Shown here in pieces: positions 7,634 through 11,743 of a stretch of 11,743 bases of DNA; within the stretch, counting starts at the first letter, position 1; every line of letters begins with the position of its first letter. The notes beneath the pieces are model-generated. The model had not been told where the DNA came from and did not search any database. It was given only the letters and a program-made list of their open reading frames with translations. Both the position numbers and the translations under genes were made by a program. The stretch is from CAYYJM01 sp964471755 (lineage in GTDB: Bacteria > Planctomycetota > Planctomycetia > Gemmatales > Gemmataceae), in NCBI GenBank assembly GCA_964471755.1, contig CAYYJM010000204.1, positions 1-11,743 of the forward strand, in the 5' to 3' direction.

Positions 7634-8818
7634 ATGACCACACAGCCGAACGACCACGATCGCGAAACCCTGACCCGCTGGCGGCTCGTCCTCGGCAAAC
7701 AGGCCGAGCAGCACGGCCTGTCCTGCGCCGGCAACGAGGAGGCCCAGCGCGTCGAGGAACTCGTCGGCTTCCTCTTCGAGGAGGGTGATGGCCAGGAGGC
7801 AGGCTCAGGGCAGGGACGCTCGGCCGGCGGTCGGAACCGCGGCAAATCGAAGGGTCGCCAGGGCGGCAAGGGCAAGTCCACGCTCTCCGTGCCGGAGTGG
7901 GTCGCGGCCGTGCATGAACTCTTTCCACGGCAGGTCAAGGAGGTCATGGAACGCGAACTGGTCAGCCGACGCGGCATCCATGAGCTGCTCTCCCAGCCCG
8001 ATCTGCTCGAAAAGATCGAGCCGAACACCGAGATCGTCAAGACGCTCCTGACGCACAAGAATCTGCTCACCCCGGAGACACGCGGCCTGGCTCGCAAGAT
8101 CATTCAGCAGGTCGTCGAGGAGTTGAAGGACAAAATCCGCGTCGCCATCGAGAACGCCATCACCGGGGCGATCCGGCGCGATCGCCATTCGCCGCGCAAG
8201 GTCTATCGCAACCTCGACCTGAAAACGACGCTGCGCCGCAATCTGCGAAATTACGACGGCGAGCGAGAGAAACTCCTCGTCGATCGCCTCTACTTCTACG
8301 CGGCCGAGCGAAAGAAGCGGCCCTGGCACATCGTCCTGGCCGTGGACCAGTCCGGCTCGATGCTCGACAGCGCCATCTTCTCGGCCGTCATGGCGTCGAT
8401 CTTCGCCGAACTGCCGGCCGTCAGGACGTCCCTGTTCCTGTTCGACACACAGATCGCCGACCTGTCCGACAAGGTCGGCGAGCCGGTCGATGTGCTGCTC
8501 TCGGTGCAACTCGGCGGCGGCACTGACATCACGATGGCAATGCAGTACGCCGAGACGCTGGTCCGCGAGCCAGCCCGGACGATCGTCGTGCTGATCACCG
8601 ACTTCTACGAGGGTCGGGACGAGCGCGACCTGATCGAACAGACCGAGAGCATGGCCCAGGCTGGCATGCGTCTGATCGGCCTGGGAGCGCTGGGGTACGA
8701 CGCCCGGCCGGCCTACAACAAGGAGACGGCGAAGAAACTGCGCAAGGTCGGCATGGACATTCTGGTCTGCACGCCGGAGAAACTCGCCGAGTGCATGGCC
8801 CAGATCATTCGCGGCTAA
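7634..8818 (+). CDS. VWA domain protein (CoxE/YehP-like), MIDAS intact
   Basis: This 394-residue protein has three parts. Residues 1-50 are helical. Residues about 52-82 form a low-complexity Gly/Ser/Lys/Arg linker (GQGRSAGGRNRGKSKGRQGG). A helical region then leads into a C-terminal VWA domain from about residue 230. The metal-ion-dependent adhesion site is complete: D238-x-S240-x-S242 in AVDQSGSM, T297 in GGGTDI, and D323 in LITDFYEG, so metal-dependent ligand binding is expected. In MoxR/VWA pairs, the VWA protein recruits the substrate to the ATPase; here the partners would be the ATPase at 3795-4976 and DUF5682. GGGAG at 7624-7628 sits 5 nt before the ATG, just after the palindromic repeat. 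Length matches E. coli YehP (about 380, recalled). No secretion signal is present. Nothing follows it in the same direction, so a SWIM zinc-finger gene is absent here. Confidence 0.92.
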   Translation: MTTQPNDHDRETLTRWRLVLGKQAEQHGLSCAGNEEAQRVEELVGFLFEEGDGQEAGSGQGRSAGGRNRGKSKGRQGGKGKSTLSVPEWVAAVHELFPRQVKEVMERELVSRRGIHELLSQPDLLEKIEPNTEIVKTLLTHKNLLTPETRGLARKIIQQVVEELKDKIRVAIENAITGAIRRDRHSPRKVYRNLDLKTTLRRNLRNYDGEREKLLVDRLYFYAAERKKRPWHIVLAVDQSGSMLDSAIFSAVMASIFAELPAVRTSLFLFDTQIADLSDKVGEPVDVLLSVQLGGGTDITMAMQYAETLVREPARTIVVLITDFYEGRDERDLIEQTESMAQAGMRLIGLGALGYDARPAYNKETAKKLRKVGMDILVCTPEKLAECMAQIIRG

Positions 8819-8828
8819 CCTCGACCTG

Positions 8829-9626
8829 TCACCGCTCCCACGGCAGACGGTCGTCGTCCCAGTTGCGGCGGCGATGGCTCTCCTCCTGCAACGCCTGGAA
8901 GCTCTGCATGGCGAAGAGACCGAAGAAGATCGCCGTCAGCAGGCCGGGTGTGAACGGGAACCATTCGTTGAGGATCGGAATCAGACCGGGCTTGCCGTTC
9001 TGCGACAGGATGATGTGCAACGCCAGGACGATCGCGGTGACCATCGAGATGATCAGGGAGTAACGCCGGCCGTTGGCCCGCCAGGTTCCCTCGCAGAGTT
9101 CCCGGCTCACCTGACCGCCGTCCAGAGGCCAGATCGGCAGCAGGTTCAGGATCGGCCAGAACAGGTTGATGATCCAGAGCATGAACAGCAGGACGGCGAC
9201 CGGCCGAAAGAACGCCGTCGGGGCCACGGTGCGCCGGATCGGATCCCATAGCAGCCAGAGCAGACCGAGCAGCAGGAACTGTGCCCCCGGACCCGCCAGG
9301 TAGACGCAGATCCGCTGCCAGCGCCGCGGAACGTCGCTCGAACCGATGGCCAGGCCGCCGAAACTGAACAGGACGATGTGTCCGGATGAGCCGAAAATGC
9401 GGCCCGCAACGACATGACCCAGCTCGTGAATCAGGACCGACAGAAAAACGCAGCCGACCCACAGGGCCACGAAGCCGAGCCCCTCGGCACCCGAATCTCC
9501 CAGGCCGAACCACGACCAGCCGAGGATGGTCGAGATCAGCCAGAACATGGGATGGACCCGGACAGGGATGCCGAACATGCGCCAGCGCAGGTCGTACGGC
9601 GTCGGGTTGGGTTCGAGCATCAGCAT
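8829..9626 (-). CDS. M50 family (site-2-protease-like) membrane zinc metalloprotease
   Basis: This 265-residue protein has about six hydrophobic segments. The zinc-binding HELGH is at residues 67-71 (H67, E68, H71), inside the second segment. An AGPGAQ motif (111-116) follows in the third segment, and NLLPIWPLDGGQ places the third zinc ligand at D169. These are the three hallmarks of site-2 proteases, which cut substrates within the membrane. There is no PDZ or CBS domain, so it is a compact version near the lower end of the family's size. ATG 9626 is used (a second ATG at 9620 is possible); the frame stays open far upstream, antisense to the decarboxylase gene, but that stretch has no protein features and no good start. 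The gene is convergent with the VWA gene (10 nt gap) and divergent from speA. The substrate is unknown; in this family it is often an anti-sigma factor or signal-peptide remnant. Confidence 0.88.
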   Translation of the reverse strand: MLMLEPNPTPYDLRWRMFGIPVRVHPMFWLISTILGWSWFGLGDSGAEGLGFVALWVGCVFLSVLIHELGHVVAGRIFGSSGHIVLFSFGGLAIGSSDVPRRWQRICVYLAGPGAQFLLLGLLWLLWDPIRRTVAPTAFFRPVAVLLFMLWIINLFWPILNLLPIWPLDGGQVSRELCEGTWRANGRRYSLIISMVTAIVLALHIILSQNGKPGLIPILNEWFPFTPGLLTAIFFGLFAMQSFQALQEESHRRRNWDDDRLPWER

Positions 9627-9702
9627 GCGGGTGACTCGCGTTCGCGGGACCGGGTTCGGATTCAGAATTACCGGGGCAGTCAGGTCGCTCCGGACGGTGT
9701 AT

Positions 9703-9708
9703 ATTGTA
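9703..9708 (-). promoter_or_regulatory. Candidate -10 element for the M50 protease gene
   Basis: On the minus strand this reads TACAAT, five of six matches to the consensus -10, about 77 nt upstream of the protease start and within the most AT-rich patch of the divergent spacer. No convincing -35 hexamer is seen 16-18 nt further upstream, so this rests on one hexamer. Confidence 0.25.
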
Positions 9709-9735
9709 GTGCCGTGCCCGATGGGGGAAATGTCC

Positions 9736-9764
9736 TTGACGGCCGGGGCGAACCTCCATACAGA
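9736..9764 (+). promoter_or_regulatory. Candidate sigma-70-type promoter for speA
   Basis: TTGACG (9736-9741, five of six -35 matches) is followed after exactly 17 nt by TACAGA (9759-9764, three of six -10 matches). The start of transcription would fall near 9771, giving a leader of about 84 nt before the speA ATG. The -35 is good and the -10 is poor. Confidence 0.3.
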
Positions 9765-9775
9765 TGGAAGGTCTG

Positions 9776-9853
9776 ATGGTGTGTCTGTCACGGGGAATGT
9801 CGTCCCGTTCGCCTTCACAATCGCGCTGGTCACCGACCTGGGGGAATCACTGA
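9776..9853 (+). CDS. Possible 25-codon leader ORF ahead of speA
   Basis: ATG 9776 is preceded by GGAAGG (9766-9771) at 4-nt spacing. The frame runs 25 codons, beginning MVCLSRGMSSRSPSQSR, and stops at TGA 9851-9853, one base before the speA ATG at 9855. It is Ser-rich and has three Arg. The tight junction would allow translational coupling or leader control of an arginine enzyme. It could equally be chance. The candidate promoter at 9736-9764 would start the RNA within its ribosome binding site, so both proposals cannot be right unless transcription starts further upstream. Confidence 0.2.
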   Translation: MVCLSRGMSSRSPSQSRWSPTWGNH

Positions 9854-9854
9854 G

Positions 9855-11743
9855 ATGGCCAAGGGCCTCGACCCGGATTTGATGGATCGCTGGAAGATCC
9901 AGGACGCCCTCGAAGCATACGGCGTGCGGAACTGGGGCAAAGGGTATTTCGGGATCAACAAGGCCGGTCACGTGGTCGTCATGCCCAGCAAGCGTGCCGA
10001 TCAGGGCATCGACCTGAAACTGCTCGTCGATGACCTGCAGGAACGCGGCTACCAACTCCCGCTGCTGCTGCGCTTCACCGACATCCTGCGCCACCGCGTC
10101 GGCGAGATCCACGACGCCTTCCGCAAGGCGATCGAGGAAGCCGAGTACCAGGGGGCCTACTGCTGCGTCTACCCCATCAAGGTCAATCAGCAACGCCAGG
10201 TCGTCGAGGAGATCGTCGATTTCGGCAAGGAGTTTTCCTTCGGCCTCGAAGCCGGTTCCAAGCCGGAACTGCTCGCCGTGCTGGCCCTGACCAACGACAG
10301 CGATGCGCCGATCATCTGCAACGGCTTCAAGGACGATGAGTTCATCAAGACGACCATGCTCGCCCGCAAGATGGGCAAGCAGATCATCCCCGTCGTGGAG
10401 AAGTTCTCCGAACTGGAGATGATCATCAAGTACGCCGAGGAGCTGAAGGTCGAGCCGGCCATCGGCGTCCGCGTCAAGCTGGCCGCGCGGGGTGCCGGGC
10501 GGTGGAAGTCCAGCGCCGGCTACCGCTCCAAGTTCGGCCTGACGCTCACAGAGGTCCTCGAAGCGGTCGAGTATCTCAAGGCCCGCGACATGGCCCACTG
10601 TCTGCAACTGGTGCATTTCCACCTCGGCAGCCAGATCACCAACATCCGCAGCATCAAGAATGCCCTGACCGAGGCGTCGCGCATCTTCGTCGAGCTGTAC
10701 AAGGCGGGCGTGCCGGTCAAGTACCTCGATGTCGGCGGCGGTCTCGGGATCGACTACGACGGTTCGCAGACCGATTTCGAGTCGTCGGTGAACTACACCC
10801 TGGAAGAGTACGCCCGCGACATCGTCTTCCGCATCAAGAGCGTCTGTGACGAGGCCGAGGTGCCGCATCCGACCATCGTCTCCGAGTCGGGCCGGGCCAC
10901 GGTGGCCTATCACAGCCTGCTCGTCTTCGATGTCCTCGGCGTGTCGAACTTCGACCGCTACCAGACTCCTCCGGACCTCCCGGAGGACGCTCCGCAGCAG
11001 GCGGCCGACCTGTTCGGCATCCTGCGCGAGATGAAGAAGAAGAACCTGATCCGCCACTACCACGATGCCGTCGAGGCCGTGGACGAGGCGATCAACATGT
11101 TCAACGTCGGCGCGATGTCCCTGGCGGATCGCGCGCTCGTCGAGCGGCTCTTCTGGGCGGCGGCGAGCAAGATTCTGCGTCTGGCTCGTGAGCTGGACTA
11201 CCTGCCGGAGGAGTTGGCCGGCCTGGAATCGCTGCTCTCCGACACCTACTTCTGCAACTTCTCCGTCTTCCAGTCGGTGCCGGACAGCTGGGCGATCAAC
11301 CAGCTCTTTCCGATCATGCCGATCCATCGGCTGAACGAGGCTCCGACCCGTCGCGGCGTTCTCGGCGACATCACCTGCGACAGTGACGGCAAGATCGACC
11401 AGTTCATCGATCTCCGCGACGTGCGGAACACGCTCCAGCTGCACCCGTTTACCGGCGATCAGTACCTGATCGGTGCCTTCCTGATCGGGGCCTACCAGGA
11501 GATCCTGGGCGACCTGCACAACCTCTTCGGCGACACCAACGCCGTCCACATCACCGTGGATCAGGAGGGGGAGTACACGATCGAGGAGTTCGTCAAGGGC
11601 GATACCGTGCGAGAGGTCCTCGAGTACGTCGAGTACAACGTGAGCGACCTGCTCGACCGAATGCGCAAGTCGGCCGAGCAGGCGGTGCGGGCTGGCAAGA
11701 TGTCGGTCAACGAGTCTCGCCAGCTCCTGCGCTTCTACGAGGC
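9855..11743 (+). CDS. speA: Biosynthetic arginine decarboxylase, 3' truncated by window edge
   Basis: I translated this frame codon by codon from ATG 9855: it stays open for 629 codons to the window edge, with no frameshift. GGGGGAA at 9840-9846 lies 8 nt before the ATG. The enzyme is the PLP-dependent (fold III) arginine decarboxylase, which converts L-arginine to agmatine for polyamine synthesis in the cytoplasm. The PLP lysine is K109 in VYPIKVNQQRQVVEE. HFHLGSQ and the phosphate-binding glycine loop DVGGGLGIDYDG (from D292) follow, then SESGRA, a helical insert typical of SpeA, FSVFQSVPDSWAI, and the catalytic cysteine C508 in TCDSDGK. The sequence ends in LLRFYEA, close to the usual C-terminal ending of the family, so about 10 residues are probably missing (E. 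coli SpeA is 658 residues). The divergent neighbour is the M50 protease; no other polyamine gene is in the window. Confidence 0.96.
   Translation, partial: MAKGLDPDLMDRWKIQDALEAYGVRNWGKGYFGINKAGHVVVMPSKRADQGIDLKLLVDDLQERGYQLPLLLRFTDILRHRVGEIHDAFRKAIEEAEYQGAYCCVYPIKVNQQRQVVEEIVDFGKEFSFGLEAGSKPELLAVLALTNDSDAPIICNGFKDDEFIKTTMLARKMGKQIIPVVEKFSELEMIIKYAEELKVEPAIGVRVKLAARGAGRWKSSAGYRSKFGLTLTEVLEAVEYLKARDMAHCLQLVHFHLGSQITNIRSIKNALTEASRIFVELYKAGVPVKYLDVGGGLGIDYDGSQTDFESSVNYTLEEYARDIVFRIKSVCDEAEVPHPTIVSESGRATVAYHSLLVFDVLGVSNFDRYQTPPDLPEDAPQQAADLFGILREMKKKNLIRHYHDAVEAVDEAINMFNVGAMSLADRALVERLFWAAASKILRLARELDYLPEELAGLESLLSDTYFCNFSVFQSVPDSWAINQLFPIMPIHRLNEAPTRRGVLGDITCDSDGKIDQFIDLRDVRNTLQLHPFTGDQYLIGAFLIGAYQEILGDLHNLFGDTNAVHITVDQEGEYTIEEFVKGDTVREVLEYVEYNVSDLLDRMRKSAEQAVRAGKMSVNESRQLLRFYE

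Noticed and set aside
7567..7788. 73-codon plus-strand frame starting in the second hairpin
   Set aside because: It begins in repeat sequence and overlaps the start of the VWA gene in another frame, with no protein features.
9627..11549. Upstream part of a 906-codon minus-strand frame that continues from the M50 protease gene
   Set aside because: It is antisense to the well-supported arginine decarboxylase, has no recognisable domain, and is explained by few stop codons in GC-rich DNA. The protease starts at 9626.

Overview
The window suggests a GC-rich planctomycete, most likely of the Gemmata/Gemmataceae type. The reasons are an ECF-type sigma factor followed directly by a membrane-anchored Ser/Thr kinase, then a DUF1559 protein with a type IV pilin-like leader. 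That protein family is massively expanded in Planctomycetes. No rRNA, tRNA, transposase or CRISPR array is visible, and coding density is high.

Region 1 (1-3689, all +) holds a sigma factor missing its 5' end, a kinase with a C-terminal beta-propeller-like ectodomain, and a DUF1559 pseudopilin-like protein. Spacing is tight (93 nt, then 1 nt), so the three are probably co-transcribed. They look like a sensing, transcription and surface-protein module.

Region 2 (3795-8818, all +) is a three-gene cassette: a MoxR-type AAA+ ATPase of the YehL kind, a DUF5682 protein, and a von Willebrand factor A (VWA) protein with an intact MIDAS. The same trio is known in E. coli as yehL-yehM-yehP and is poorly characterised. 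The usual fourth partner, a SWIM zinc-finger protein (YehQ), is not in the window. Each of the two gene junctions carries a different, long, near-perfect palindromic hairpin (4991-5072 and 7543-7610) that looks like a dispersed genomic repeat. This cassette is the part of the window most likely to hide undescribed biology.

Region 3 (8829-11743) has a compact M50/site-2-protease-like membrane metalloprotease on the minus strand, convergent with the VWA gene (10 nt gap). It is divergent from a biosynthetic arginine decarboxylase (speA, +) that runs off the right edge only a few codons before its expected end. The 228-nt divergent spacer (9627-9854) holds weak promoter candidates and a possible 25-codon leader ORF that ends one base before the speA start.

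The long antisense reading frames in this window are by-products of high GC and are not annotated as genes.
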